Source: Talpa occidentalis (taxonomy: Eukaryota; Chordata; Mammalia; Eulipotyphla; Talpidae). From it: 64,000 nt of DNA. Each line of letters opens with the position of its first letter. The first letter of the stretch is position 1. Below the pieces are notes generated by a model. The model did no database searches, was not told the DNA's origin, and saw only the letters and a program-made list of their open reading frames with translations. The position numbers and the translations under genes were made by a program. Positions 49,660-62,345 of the stretch are shown piece by piece. The stretch lies in NCBI RefSeq assembly GCF_014898055.3, contig NW_023601322.1, positions 6,839,312 through 6,903,311 on the forward strand. Direction: 5' to 3'.

Positions 49660-49933
49660 GGTCTCCTAGTGGCTCAGGGGTTAAAGTCTCAGAGCTATGA
49701 AGCTATCCCCAGTCACTGTAGCACAAGTTTGATCCCCGGCCAGGGAGATGACCCACATGGTGCAGCAGACCTCTCCTGTCTTACCAGTTGCTCCCCTCAG
49801 CAGTGGATTTCAATAGATCCGCCTGTTCTGCTCCCCACTCTATCTCTGGTAAATCCTTTCACACCATCCCCCCCACCTCTGGCCTACATCCCAGTTCTTG
49901 TATGCATAAATAAAAATAAATATTTTTTTAAAA
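49660..49933 (+). mobile_element. tRNA-derived SINE (Rhin-1-like)
   Basis: GGGTCTCCTAGTGGCTCAGG head, GTTTGATCCCCGG B box, ATGCATAAATAAAAATAAAT tail. The flanking duplication is degenerate, starting AAGACTC at 49,641 and 49,934. Same orientation as the copy 400 bp to its left and sharing its TATGCATAAATAAAAATAAA tail. Confidence 0.92.
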
Positions 49934-51138
49934 AAGACTCTTCAGGGCCCATCTCAATCTGGAGGTTCATTTTTGCCAGGTATCTCAGAAGACTGTGCTG
50001 GCTGCACACTCATTGGCATTTGTCAGAGGAGGACTTATGTTTGATAATTATTAGCAGCTCCAATGCAAATACACGTTTATAGCCATTTAAAATGCATGCA
50101 ACAGTTTCTATATATTGGAATATACGTGAATACAAAACAATCTTCAATATAGATTGCCAATATAGTTGCTTATAAAATACATTTCCTCTCATTGACTTCT
50201 TGTGCATAATAGCACAGTAAACTATAATAGCAATGTATTATAATATACTTAGGTCAGGATTCAGAGTTTAAAAATATCAGTTTCTTTCCCTTTCTGACTT
50301 AATCATCAGAAAGCCCAGTGTAAAGCCGGACTAAGTAATGCTGCATTATGTGGAACTTCAGACACTAAATGACATCCTCTCTGTCACTCAGCAAATAGCC
50401 ATTCTGGGAAGAGAGCCCAGCTTCTAGAGAATGCATGGGGTACACAACTACTCTCTAAACCACAACTTGAGAAGATGGGCTTCTTCAAGCATATCATTAA
50501 GAGTTAGGGAAGGAGAAACATACGTGAAATAAATGTGGAAAAATCTAAGTTATAAATGAGTGCAATGACCTTGTAAAATAGAGGAAGGTAAAGAAATGTT
50601 TCAACATGACTAGTATTAGATGTCAGTCAGGAAGTTAGTTTTACAAGAACCAAAGAAATATTCATACATAGAAGGTTATTGGGTTTAAGAAAACAAGGCC
50701 TAACTATGATGCTGGTCAGGGTCTCTCCTTCCCACATCCACAGAGTTCAGCCTCTGCTCTCTCATCTCTGTATATTTTAGGGTATCACACTGTTTTTTTC
50801 CCCATATATCCCAACCTCAGGGGAGCATTCCCTTTCTCTGTGCCCATTAAATTAGACAACTTACACAGAAGTCACACTACCCAGAGTAGTTGATCTATGC
50901 CTTTGATTGGGCATGAAGGAGTCATAAGCACATCACTAAGAGGTGGGCTGCTATAACAATCCCAAACAAGCTTGTTCACATCAGTGAGACTTGGGGAATG
51001 GGGTGACCTTAAGTCAGGGAACTGAAGGCAGAGCTACTCCAGGGAGGAGAAGGCTTATCCTATTGAGAATATTAGTGACCCACAAATTAGATGATAATCT
51101 TTTAAATGGCTAAATATAACCATCCATCCAGGCTGAAT

Positions 51139-51168
51139 TTTTTGTATAGATAATTTTTGTATAGATAA
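51139..51168. repeat. Perfect 15-bp tandem duplication
   Basis: Two head-to-tail copies of TTTTTGTATAGATAA. Confidence 0.9.
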
Positions 51169-52350
51169 TTCATAATGAGTATGAATTCCATTTTGAAATA
51201 ACAATTATTCTATACCATTTATTTCCTACACTATTGATATACTAAATAAAAGAGAAGGAAAGAAGATACTAATTATGTCCTACCAGGAGATCACAGATCA
51301 TGAGCTTTTCTTCACTAAGAATCACTGTCTAAATCAGAGCTACTTTTCAGGACACATTGTAGCCCAAGCCCAGATTTAGCTCAGCAGTGATCACAAAAGC
51401 AATTAGCATTGTTAAATATCAGTTAAGTCTACAAGGTTGTGGTTAACTTACAAGCTGACCATGTCTACATATAAAACACGCATTGGGTCTTGTACTTCAT
51501 AAAGTATTTGTACTTGTAACATGAAACTCAAACCATCACAGTGAAAAGTCTTACTTATGAACCCAAAGGAAGCCATGCAATACAATGTAACTCTGAGTAG
51601 ATTCTATATATTGTATTTGCTAAAAGGCCAATTTTTCACAAGTACACACAAACATATGCATATAACAAAAGGCCCATGTAAGTCTTAGATCACTGAGTAT
51701 CTTGAAATGGGTTGTGGTCTGAATTTGAAATGCTTACATATGGCAATTCTTTAGTCCCAAAGAGATTCACTGGTAATGACACATATCTAGTCTCCATATT
51801 GGATAACTGAGGCCATTTTTAAAATCTATTTCCATAGATCAGGTATCATTTTGATTTTTACAAGTGGACAATTATTCTTTTATAATTAAAAAATAATAAA
51901 CTAAATGCTTACTACCCAGGTAGACCAACAAGAAAGATGGTTTGTTCAAATATTAATCCTAATTTAAATTACTTATGAAATGATTTTCCTAATTCCTTTC
52001 TTATGCCTTTATCCTATAGCCAGGACATACATCACTTCATCTCTGAGCATAGTTTGCCGTGAAAGAGCTCAGGATACTTGGTGAAACAGGACCATCAGCT
52101 CCAACTGGTAGATAATAATGGATGCTTAAAAATGCTACTACATAACAATGGCCTTAGATATTTTGGAGACATGATTTTGAATGAGTAAAATGTCGAGTTG
52201 TTCTGATTCTATCTCACTTCTGCTGTTGTGATCGTACACACGTAACACTGGATATTATCTCCTATAAACCCAGTGCAATGAGGATGAGTTGTGAATAAGG
52301 CACATTGTTGTAAAATTGTAGGAATCAGAGCAATGGCGAGGGGCTTTTAC

Positions 52351-52604
52351 CTCACAGGGCTGTTAGAAGAATCTGGGTCATGAGCTGCTACAGTGCCAAT
52401 GATGTTCCCAACTTGGGTGGCTTCCGACACCTCCATGGGGTACAAGGGCGAGGAAAACACTGGGGGCTCATCCACATCTTCCACAATGATCTTCACCGTT
52501 GTGGTGTCGCTGAATGGCCCCAAGCTGAGAAAGCGAGGGTCGGCATCTTTGTTTGCGGCTTCTATCCGTAGCGTGTAACTTGTTTTGGCTTCAAAATCCA
52601 GGTC
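52351..52604 (-). CDS. CDH7: Cadherin-7, 254-nt exon (EC3 end and EC4 start)
   Basis: This is the most upstream CDH7 exon in the window. It encodes window residues 1-85: the end of EC3 (DLDFEAKTSYTLRIEA at 1-16 and GPFSDTTTVKIIVEDVDEPP at 29-48) and the start of EC4. DVDEPP (43-48) is the EC3-EC4 calcium-linker variant typical of type II cadherins. HDPD (75-78) supplies the next calcium ligands. The acceptor is tttctcacag|GACCTG (phase 0). The donor CTGTGAG|gtaaaa lacks G at +5. The 254-nt length is the one expected for this exon. About 327 N-terminal residues (signal peptide, propeptide, EC1, EC2 and part of EC3) should be encoded beyond the right edge if the full protein is about 785 residues, as I recall. 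Confidence 0.94.
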
Positions 52605-53699
52605 CTGTGAGAAAGTTATTAAGAAAATTAAATTACCAATTAAACAGTCTACAAAGAAGAGCCTTTCTATTTATGAATGTCAATAAGCCTAGAAAGGACT
52701 CAGCCACAAAAATGCACCATCAGCATTCAAAAATGATAAATAGTCCTGCCAATCAGAATCCTTGCTGCTCCTCTGGCTCAGAGATGATGGAAAGGCTGCT
52801 GAGCTAACTTAATCCACTCTTCTACAGCACACTGCATAGGCAAATGTAGAACTTTGATTATTTGCAATTCTATGGATAAGATTGAAATTTTTTTCCAGTG
52901 AGGACATCAATGAAATATTCTTCAACCATGTAATCTAACTGTACTACCCAGCAGTGCCCATTAAAAAGGAAGAAAAATACAAATTTGCACTGAATTTATT
53001 TCAAAGGTCATTTTCATTCATTTCAGGGACCTCATGACAACCCCAAGTTTTCAGTGCTCCAATGCAGCCACAGTCCTGGTGGAGGCATGCTGGTGACTTG
53101 AGCACCAACCAGTTCTTCTCGACAAAACACCCAGCATTCCTGCCTTCACTATCTCTCCATCAGCACCCACCCTTACTCTGTTTACATTGGATGACTGACA
53201 GTTATCTTTCAGGGTCCCCATTCTGTAACTCATTAACTCATTTTCCAAGAAGATTAATGTGCTATAACTATTCAAATATCCTGGCCCCAAGTTAAACCAT
53301 ATGGTAGCTTGAAAAGAATTTGGAGGGCAATTAAATGTTATCCTGGAAAAACATCATTTTTGAAAGGAAGCATCATATATACAATAGGTTGGAGCTGTTG
53401 TGACAAGAACAAGCTTCTCTTTCTTCAAGAAACATTGAGGACTTTCCATGACTTTCCATCACAATCTCACCACTGACGTGTCCCAAAATACTCTTCAAGT
53501 TGATGATATAAAATGAAAAGAATTTAAAAAGGTGAAGAATTGAAAGAAATACTTTCTAATATACAGTATTAATAACTTGTCAGTATTTAATAGAAGAGCA
53601 TTAAGCATTGCAAAAGCATCAAAAGCACTGAGAAAAATGGGCTAAAATATAGTATTGAGGATTGTAAAACCAACTCATCCATTGTGCATGGACACGTGT

Positions 53700-53930
53700 G
53701 TATTTATATGCAGGTTTGCACACATTTCAACTGATTCCCCAGGATGTGACACTCATTAATATAAAAAACATATAAAACAAGATACACATGCACTATATGT
53801 GGGCATATATACTCTGGAGACAATCTAAATAAAATACAATGTAAATATATACACATACATATTGATATGTAAGATATACAGACATACACATTTAGTACAT
53901 GCGTGTGTATATGCACTTGCACATAATTAT
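53700..53930. repeat. TATA/CATA-rich low-complexity region
   Basis: Repeated TATACACATACATAT-like sequence; the 81-residue minus-strand open frame here is a product of this composition. Confidence 0.7.
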
Positions 53931-54431
53931 GACAAATTCTTTGCCTCATCTCTTCTTAATACTGACAGACTATAAATCAATACTCAAATCAACTTTATAA
54001 TACCCAGACCAGAATGTCTATTTATTATACTGAAGTGTTTATTTGATAACATCTCTCTCACCCAGTAGATTAAGTCCCAGAATGTTTTGTTCATTACTAG
54101 AAGTCTCGGTGCCTCTTACACAGTTGATATATAGAAGGGGCTCAACAAATTCCTAATGAATTAGAATAAACTAGAACGCAGATATCTAAGTCACAAGGGC
54201 TTTAACTTTTAATGATACCTTTGCCCCTCATAGACAAAGTAGGAAATGGGAAGAAACAGTTTCTCAACCACAAAACTTCATAGAATAACTATGGGAAAGT
54301 CGCATTCTAATTCTTACTTGACGCTTCACATGAAGATACTGGGACACAGTGCACACAGGGCCCCCAACATAATCTTATTAACAAATTAAGGTGTTTTTAT
54401 GAAACTTTTTTTTCTATCATCTGAAAATAAT

Positions 54432-54595
54432 TCTAGCTCAATGGTTCTCAACCAAAGGTGAGAATCAGACTGCTTGGGGAACATTTTAACACATGCCTGG
54501 CCCCTTCTAAGAAGATCCTGAGTTTGATTCAGTTGGTCTAGGTGAGAAATAATCATGTAATTTTAAAAGACTCATCAGGACACTGTGATGCAAAT
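54432..54595 (+). mobile_element. MER5A-like hAT DNA transposon remnant
   Basis: GGTTCTCAACCAAAGGTGAG, GAATCAGACTGCTTGGGGAA, TTTGATTCAGTTGGTCTAGG and ATCAGGACACTGTGATGCA follow the MER5A order (…AGAATCACCTGGGGA…TGATTCAGTAGGTCTGG…). Confidence 0.65.
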
Positions 54596-56189
54596 CTTCC
54601 TGTAAGAAACCTGAACTTAGAATTAAAGTGTTTTCAGTCTATACATGTAATCCAATATTTAATTTGGGAAAACTAAGAATAACACAAGGTATTTATTTCT
54701 ACCTAAATTCATTTTATTTAGAAAATCTAAACATGCTCATGAATATCTAGGATATTAACCTATTCATTTTGTCCTTGTATTACTTATAAAGCTAACGAAT
54801 TACACAAGAAATCTTATTTTCACACATTATATATCTATGTAGGTTAAAATGTGCTGAAAGACTCTATTTACCATCTCCTTTTAACTTGATCTGAAGACAC
54901 AACCACCTTTAAAATATTCATTCATGGTATCCAAGAGATACCATGTAATTCTGTATTCAATGACAAGTTTGACTTACTTATAAAAGAATAATTTTAAACT
55001 TCACTACACAAATGCATGCAATTATTTTATAGCAACTGCTTTTGTAAACATCTAAAAGGCAACAACATGAGGTATAGACATCTGGTTGCCACCATGTCAG
55101 GAAAGAACACGGAATCACGTGTGGTGATTGGCTGCCTAAAAGCTATTAGGAAAATAGAGCAAGAATCCCTATGAAAGGCTATGAATCAAGACAGCAGACA
55201 AAACAAATGGCTACAGAGAATGATTTTCAGAGCAAGTCAGACTAAGTCGAACATCTTACTTCTCAAAGAGGGTGTGGTGCGATGGTTAGGAAGGTTACAC
55301 AAATTGAAGAAAACTTTTGCAATCAAATTTTAATCCCTGCTTCTCTTATTGATTTCTATGCAAGCAATATACTTCTTAACTATTAGATTTAATGAGCAGG
55401 GTTATAACTGAAAAAAAATTAAAACATCAGTTAAAGAAATATAAAGGAGGAGGAACAGGAAAGTAATAAAGGTTAATAGCTACATAGATTCTAATCAGTA
55501 TTTCAAACTTCACATCTTTAGAGGTTATATAATTTGGAAATTTTACCAAAGCACTGTCCCCCCCAATATGGCTCACAACAGCAAGCAATATGTAGAATAA
55601 ACCTGGAGTCAAATCAGAGTTACATAGACCCCAACTAGTGATGAGAGGGCATTCTGCACCTCTATACATTGTTTTCTCATCTGCCAAATGACATCTGTGC
55701 CAAACACTAAGCGAGAGAACAACTTACATAGTATATTTTTTCCTAAACTGTACAATAGGATTGTTTAAATGCATTGCCATTAAACAAGGCAGAAACTTTA
55801 GGATTAAAAAAAATAAGATTATAACTAGATAGGCAATCGTTTCCTATAAGAACTAGATAGTAGATAATTAGGTTTCGTGGGCCACCCATAAATGAATTTG
55901 TGTGGCTGTGTGCCGATCACTTCATTTGTAGACTCTCCAAATCTAACTTTTATATGTTTCACTTGTCATACAAAAACCATCAATTGTTTTCAATCATTTC
56001 ATAATCTAAAACCATCCGTAGCTCATGAGCTGCACAAAGCCATGTAGTACAGAATATGTGGGTGCCTGCCCTGTTCCTCCTTTTCCTGCTACATAAATCA
56101 AGCAGGCATTCAGATAGCGAGTGGGGCCTCATACTATAACATCACCATGTGTAGGTTCTTCCCTATGGCATCAAACTCATAGGTTTGCT

Positions 56190-56290
56190 ATAAATTACTG
56201 ATAAAGTTAAAGCACCTAGAATAGTGCCTGACACAAGTGTGGTCACTGTATTAAGCACCTGCTGTTACTACTCTACTGTTCTATTGGTGC
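56190..56290 (+). mobile_element. Probable MIR fragment
   Basis: AGCACCTAGAATAGTGCCTG followed by ACACAAGTGTGGTCACTG resembles the MIR 3' part (…GCGCTTAGAACAGTGCCTGGCAC…). Confidence 0.5.
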
Positions 56291-59159
56291 CATTATTTCC
56301 TGCTAGATTATGAACAAATCAATGGAAAGTCCAGACTCTGTCTTTCTTATCTCTGTTTCCCCCCATGGCATCTAAGTCTAGGTCACTGACGAAATCAGTT
56401 TATAATATTTACATGTGAATTAAAGGAAAAATATATTACATCACAAATATGGGAGTCACAATAGTTATCTCTGACATTTTAGATGCTTTGATATGAAAAT
56501 CCAAATTAAAATAAAATCCCAAATTAATTTAATAAAATCACTGCACTGCAGTTTTCTTTCTCTGTAGAGTTTGGTTTCTGGACTTTAGCCAAATATGCTC
56601 TCATTTAGCTCAATGACCTTCTTTTAGATCTTGTATTTTTGGCCCAGGCTGTTGTTGATGTTTCAGGAATTGATCCAAACTAAATCCTTTAAGATATTCT
56701 TCATTTTGTTCTTCTAGCCTGAGGGCTGGTGTATGTGTGCACATATGCACATATACCTGTCTTGCTAGTTAGTGCCGTACATTTACTGTTGATTTGTATA
56801 AAAGCACTATTAGCTGAAAAATAAAGTCCAAAGTATAGTTAGACAAAGAGCTTATTAGTTAAAGTGCGGATCTGATCTGGAGAGAGTCCAACAGATTTTA
56901 CTTGGTGAAAACTGTTCCCAGTAAGCATAAGTTTGAATTTAGTTTACACAACGAGAACCAGTGAGTCACTGACATTAAGAAAGTAGCTATTCTTGTAGGA
57001 GGAGCTTCTGGTTCTAAATTGTCCCCATCCCAAAATATCCAGTCTCCTCCCCAATGAAGAGGACCCGGCAGAGATGCAAAGGCTGCACACCCATGTTAAA
57101 TCTATATTGTTAATCTGAAAAGACTGACTTACACCCCAGGCAGTTGATTTTTGCATGCAAGATGGAGGTTAGGAAGCTAGCTTGTTAGTTTGCCTACCAA
57201 ACCGGGGTCTGGATCCCCAGAAAATTTTACATTTATAGAGATAAAACTGTTCATCATCTTTAAACCCATTCTTGCTCTAGAGATTCTGGCTGCCTTATAG
57301 GACAAAGCACACTTGTTTGCTCTTAATTTCCTCCCTACTTCTTGATCAAATCAATAGAAATCTTTGTTCCAAAGAAAATGGGTTTAAATGAGACCATACC
57401 TAAGAAAAAGTAAATTAAAAAAAAACCTCAGCCATGACTTTCCCATTATGAATAATTTACTCTAAGTAAATCTATGACCCCCAACCTTAAAAGTGATCTA
57501 TAAACTTGAAAAAGGAATTCAGGAAACAGTTTTTTTGTTCATTTCAGTGCATTGATAAAATGTCTAATTTTCTAACCCAACAACTCTCTGAAAAAGTAAA
57601 ACACGCCTTCTTTATTATGCACAACTGCACCAATGCTTGATTTTCTCCCTTCTCAGGACTGTGGTCAATAAAGTTCCCTCAACTTTAGGGAATTTTGACA
57701 GGCTTCTTCCAAATTGTAGGCCACACCTGCTCACTTTGTTTTAGAACACTTGTAAACCCATTTTTGGCCACTCTGATTTGTATTTTTACTAGAGTCTTTT
57801 AACAATCTTTCTATAACCCAGAAATATCTTCTTCCAGGAACTGGGAACCATGTCTTTGAAATGTAACCCAGGAAGATGGGGTTTCTGGGTGCTAGACCCT
57901 ACAGAGCTTGGGATCCAATTGTCAGCAGAAAAGTAACTTCTCCTATGAAAATACAAGCAAATTTGCTTTTTCTTCATATAAAGCTAATTAGCACACGCAG
58001 CTGACCTAAGATGTACCCCTCACCTCCCACTTGAGCTCCTCAGACTTTTCCAGTCCTTACAGTCAAGTTCAGTTTAGATGGAATTCTGGCCTCTGGCCTC
58101 CACTGCAGTATCCTAGAGGTCTGTCTGCTTGACTTTGTCCAGTGCAAGTTTTGCTTTGACAGTTACAAGTGATTTTAGTAGTTACATGACATCTTTGTCT
58201 TGGAATTGAGGGACTCATGAAACCTATATCCCAATAGGAGCTAAATGTTATTTTTGATAGAGAAAACATGGGAAAGATGTGATCAAATTATTATATTAAA
58301 AACATATTATGATTCTATATTTGGATGCACCAAGTTGATGCTGTTGGAGGTTTATGGGTTAAGGGGAAGAAGAGCCCCCCCCTTAGCACTGCTGCTAGCA
58401 CTGTGGGTGTCCTCTGTAGGGGCCTGACTATCACCTGTCTGTCTCACTGTGCCAGACTTAGAGATCTACAATAGGAACACAAAGATCTAATCTTTCAGAT
58501 CTCCAATAGTCACAGTTGTCTTGGATATAATAGGGATCCACAATTGCTGAATGTAGGAACAGAAAAAAAATCTAAGGCCAAATGGATCATTTGATAGCAA
58601 AATATGGTAAGCAAATTTAGAATAAGCAATAAAATTGAGTAGATGTCTTCATGTTCATTTTTTCTACAAAACTCATTATTTTAATTTTTAAAAAAATTAT
58701 ACTCCAATAGAGCTGATTAGCAAGTACTTGATATAAATATTCACATTTTGGGAACAGAATAGTACCACTGCATAAAAAGTATCTGCTGATCTATACATAA
58801 ATTGGGAACCTGACAATGATATTATGAATAATTGCAGGAATGTTTGAGAGTCTAAGACATTATGCCAAGAGATTAGGCACACAATATCAGGAATCGTTAT
58901 TTCCATTATCTACTTACACAAGATTCCTCTGACTTCCAGGAATATTTCAATTAACATTTTAACCTAGATATAATGAGCTCTGCCTCGAATATTTAAAGCA
59001 ATTAAAGCAGGTATCATAACATGATATATCTATTTTGGACCAATTAACAAAAAAAAAAAAATCGTAGGCCAACTACATGCATATGCATTTTAGATCATTA
59101 GTTGGACTTATCTGCAAAGAGGAAGTACCTTTAACTGCTGAATTTATTCCCATTAACAA

Positions 59160-59260
59160 AACACATTTATATAGCTCCTATCATGGATGAGTTACTGTTC
59201 TAAGAGTTTTATAATATTAACTCATTAAATGTTCACACTCATCAGTTCTCACAACAACTA
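59160..59260 (+). mobile_element. Probable MIR fragment
   Basis: ATAGCTCCTATCATGGATGA, TACTGTTCTAAGAGTTTTAT and TTAACTCATTAAATGTTCAC match the MIR order (…CTGTTCTAAGCGCTTTAC…CTCATTTAATCCTCAC…). Confidence 0.5.
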
Positions 59261-59420
59261 TAACACAGCTTTTCACAGAACATTCTGACAAACTGGAAAA
59301 CTTAGTCAGGGTTGAGTTTCTTCCTTACATGCACATGCACAGTGGCCCCCTTTAAATCAAACAGATACTATGATGCCTCTCACTGGTGTGCTGAGATTTC
59401 TGGGTAAGAATCGACTCAGC

Positions 59421-59693
59421 CGGGCCTCCTTGGTGGCGCAGGGGGTTAAGCACCGCACTATGAAGCAATCGCAGCCTCTGCAGCACGCAGTCAATGCCCG
59501 GCCAGCCAGGGAGAAACCCACATGACGAAGCAGACCTCTCCTGTCTCGCCGCTGCTCCCCTCAGTAGTGTATTTCGGTTGTCTGCCTGTTCTGCTCCCCA
59601 CTCTGTCTCTGGTGAGTCCTCTCACCCCCTGCACCTCTGGTCTGTACCCCAGCTCTTGTAAGCACAAATAAATAAATCCAAAAAAAAAAAAAT
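59421..59693 (+). mobile_element. tRNA-derived SINE (Rhin-1-like)
   Basis: GGGCCTCCTTGGTGGCGCAG head, CCCCTCAGTAGTGTATTTCG body, CACAAATAAATAAATCC tail with an A-run. The flanks AGAATCGACTCAGC (59,407-59,420) and AGAATTGACTCAGC (59,694-59,707) differ at one base. Confidence 0.95.
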
Positions 59694-59714
59694 AGAATTG
59701 ACTCAGCAATTCCA

Positions 59715-60010
59715 CTTTCTCCTTATCTGCACTGAAAGAAACAGGAGCCCATGTGCCGATTTACACAAGCCCCTGCTGCAGCTTTCTCTCTGAAGACTCT
59801 TGCCAACCAATCAAAAAAGACTAATGAACTTGAGAACTAATCCAAAGGTTTCAAACCAAATAACCCTAGCGCAGGCCATTTTCCTGCTTGACTCTTAAAA
59901 ATCTCCCTGCCCTGACCCTGGTGGACTACATCATGGGGCTGCCCTCTTCTCAAATAAACAGGGTCTCAGGTACATTACAGCCCAGTTATTTCTCAGTCGA
60001 TACACAGATA
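59715..60010 (+). mobile_element. Possible solo LTR fragment
   Basis: Has the order of an LTR promoter region: CCAATCA (59,807), a TTAAAAA element (59,896), then CTTCTCAAATAAACAGGGTC with AATAAA followed by GT-rich sequence. No family is recognised and the TG/CA ends and flanking duplications were not established. No viral gene is present. Confidence 0.3.
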
Positions 60011-60384
60011 GTGTATTTCAGCATCACTGTGTCCACAGACAAAGGGAAAACATCAGAATGAATTGGAAGTATAAATCAGATAAACTAAAACAAAAAAGAG
60101 CAGCAGTTCATCCCAGGGTGCTGACAGTGGAAGAAATTGGGATAAGCTCCATAAACCCGATGCAGAAGGTAGGCATTCTGCACTGGAGTGAGATTCGGGG
60201 GATAAATCGAGGTCTGTTATCACCAAAATGTCCACTGTCATCATATATTATTTTAACTGGAGCGCAGAATGCCTGGACCAGCCTACAGAGATTCTTATCC
60301 ATACGCAGTGAATGAATGTCTTGTTTTCTCTTCTACATTTGATGTTGGGATCAGCTTCTCACTCACAGAAATAATCCACTTTGA

Positions 60385-60855
60385 CTTCTGTATTAATTTC
60401 CTCCTGCTGTGGTAACAAACTGTCACCACCTTAGTGCGTTAATTACATCAGTTTATTCTTTCTCAGTTTTGAAGACTTGACTCTAAAGCCAGGCATTGAT
60501 GGGCTCTATTCTGGAAGCTTTGGAGGATCATTCCAGTTTCTAGGATGCTTGAGCCATCCAGTCTCCAGATGCTTGACCCAGCCCCTTCCTCCATCCCTAA
60601 AGTAAGTCACGTCAACCTGGGGTTCTCTTAGCCCATCTCCTTTTATCTCTTACTCCATATCCTCTTGTATGCAGTCTGGTTTTTTGATCTTGAACCCAAT
60701 GAGATTGTCCAGAATGATGATCTCATCTCAAGCCCCTTAATTTGATGATACCGACAAAGGTCCTTTTACCATCTGAGGAAAATTTCCACACTTCCAGGGA
60801 TCTGGGTGCTGATATCTTTGGGAGGAAGTCAGAGGGCTCTGTTCCATGAGCCACA
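60385..60855 (+). mobile_element. Ancient interspersed repeat (unnamed)
   Basis: TATTAATTTCCTCCTGCTGT followed by GGTAACAAACTGTCACCACC and later AAGTCAGAGGGCTCTGTTCC resembles a frequent eutherian repeat beginning TATTAGTTTCCTAGGGCTGC…GTAACAAATTACCAC. I am not sure of its class. Confidence 0.5.
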
Positions 60856-62082
60856 GTCTCCTGCTATGGATTATGTAGGTTGTTTTGATTATATAAGCAG
60901 AAAAGATAAAACTCACCTTGCAAATGACTTTATTCCCATGCGGTATAAAACCTGGCTCACATTAAAACTCAGATAATTATTCTTACTGCATTAAGGTCTG
61001 TATTTCCCGGCATGCACCACTGACTGAACCCAGTGACTTCCATGGAGGGCCTGAGACATTTGCAGGGAAGCTGTGTGCTGAGTTTGACCCAAAGACAATT
61101 TATGTTTTCCTTTCCTCGGAGCCCTCATCAAACAGGCCGATATTAACTGCTCTTGATCCAGACAGTTACTCTAGGAATCAGGTGAACAGTGGGGAGAGGA
61201 CTGGAGTGCGAGTCAGCTCACCTGACTCAGGGTTTTGTTTTGTTTTGTTCCCACTTCATGGACATGGAACCTGAAGGTTATTTGGTTTCTCTGAAGCGAG
61301 CTGAGACTCAAGCTCTCTTTTGCTTTCCCACATTTCAAAGCTCTTCTCAAGTATTTTCCCCACTGACTTCTTGAATCGGTGCTGACCTGTCTTGCTCCAA
61401 TCAATGTGATATGGCAGAAGTGACTGTCAATTCTGAGTATCAGCTTCCAGAGTCCATGCAAATTCTGTTGTCGTCATTCTCAGAACAAAGCTGAGTTTAC
61501 TAGGGATGATGAGAGGCATGTATCCAACTCCCCTTCTTGTCCCAGCAGAGAGCAAGTGGCCCCCACAGAAGCAGAGTTGCCAGGCTGACTAGCAACTGAC
61601 CACTGACACAGGCACATACTCACCAAACCCCAGCAAAAAAGTCCCCCTGCTGAGGCAGGGCCAAATCACTGACCCACACAATGAGGACCCAAAGCAATAT
61701 TACTGGTTTAAATCACTATGCATTGGGGTGACTTGTTAAGCAGCAATAAATTGATGAAAAGTAAGAGCATTAGAATTGGGGACATCTGTTTTTGGCATGT
61801 AATGGCAGCACATCCCTGGGAAAACAAATGAAAAGAGAATGGAAATGACCCAAAGAAACAGTGAGAAAGAGATGCTGAACCCAGACATAGGAATTTCTTT
61901 GAATTTTATTTCCTTGACTCTTGTAAGCGCTTATTTCTGGAATACATCCTATAGATTCCAAAAGCCACCAATTTCTCCCTCCACAAAAATACAATTCGTT
62001 TTCTTTATCTAAATGTGCATTTTTATTTGCTGGGTTGATCAAATTATTATTGTTTATAAATTATTTTAAAATAATCTCTTTA

Positions 62083-62345
62083 GGGCCTCCCTGGTGGCTC
62101 AGGTGGTTGAATGCCGCACTGTGAAGCTGTCTGCAGCCTCTGCAGCATGAGTTCGATCCCAGCCAGCCAGGGAGAAACCCATATGGCACAGTAGACCTCT
62201 CCTGTCTCGCCCACTGCTCCCCTCAGCAGTGTATTTCGTCAGTCTGCCTGTTCTGTTCCCTCCTCTATCTTTGGTGAATGCTCTCACCCTCCCGCACATC
62301 TGGCCTGTACCCCAGTTCTTGTATAAATAAATAAATCTTTAAAAA
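62083..62345 (+). mobile_element. tRNA-derived SINE (Rhin-1-like)
   Basis: GGGCCTCCCTGGTGGCTCAG head, GTTCGATCCCAGCC B-box region, TTGTATAAATAAATAAATCT tail. The duplication AATCTCTTTA is at 62,073-62,082 and 62,346-62,355. Confidence 0.95.

Larger units (their letters stand above)
40839..52350 (-). other. CDH7: CDH7 intron between the 254-nt and 137-nt exons (11,512 nt)
   Basis: Donor gtaaaa at 52,345-52,350; acceptor attcaattag. It contains L2 fragments at 43.4 and 48.1 kb, two same-orientation SINEs at 49.0 and 49.7 kb and a TATG-rich tract near 44.1 kb. I see no nested gene. Short open frames around 42.4-43.6 kb, 45.4-46.6 kb and 47.3 kb carry no recognisable domains. Confidence 0.85.

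Noticed and set aside
49591..50082. 163-residue plus-strand open frame
   Set aside because: Most of it is a SINE translation (49,660-49,933) extended by chance into the flanks.
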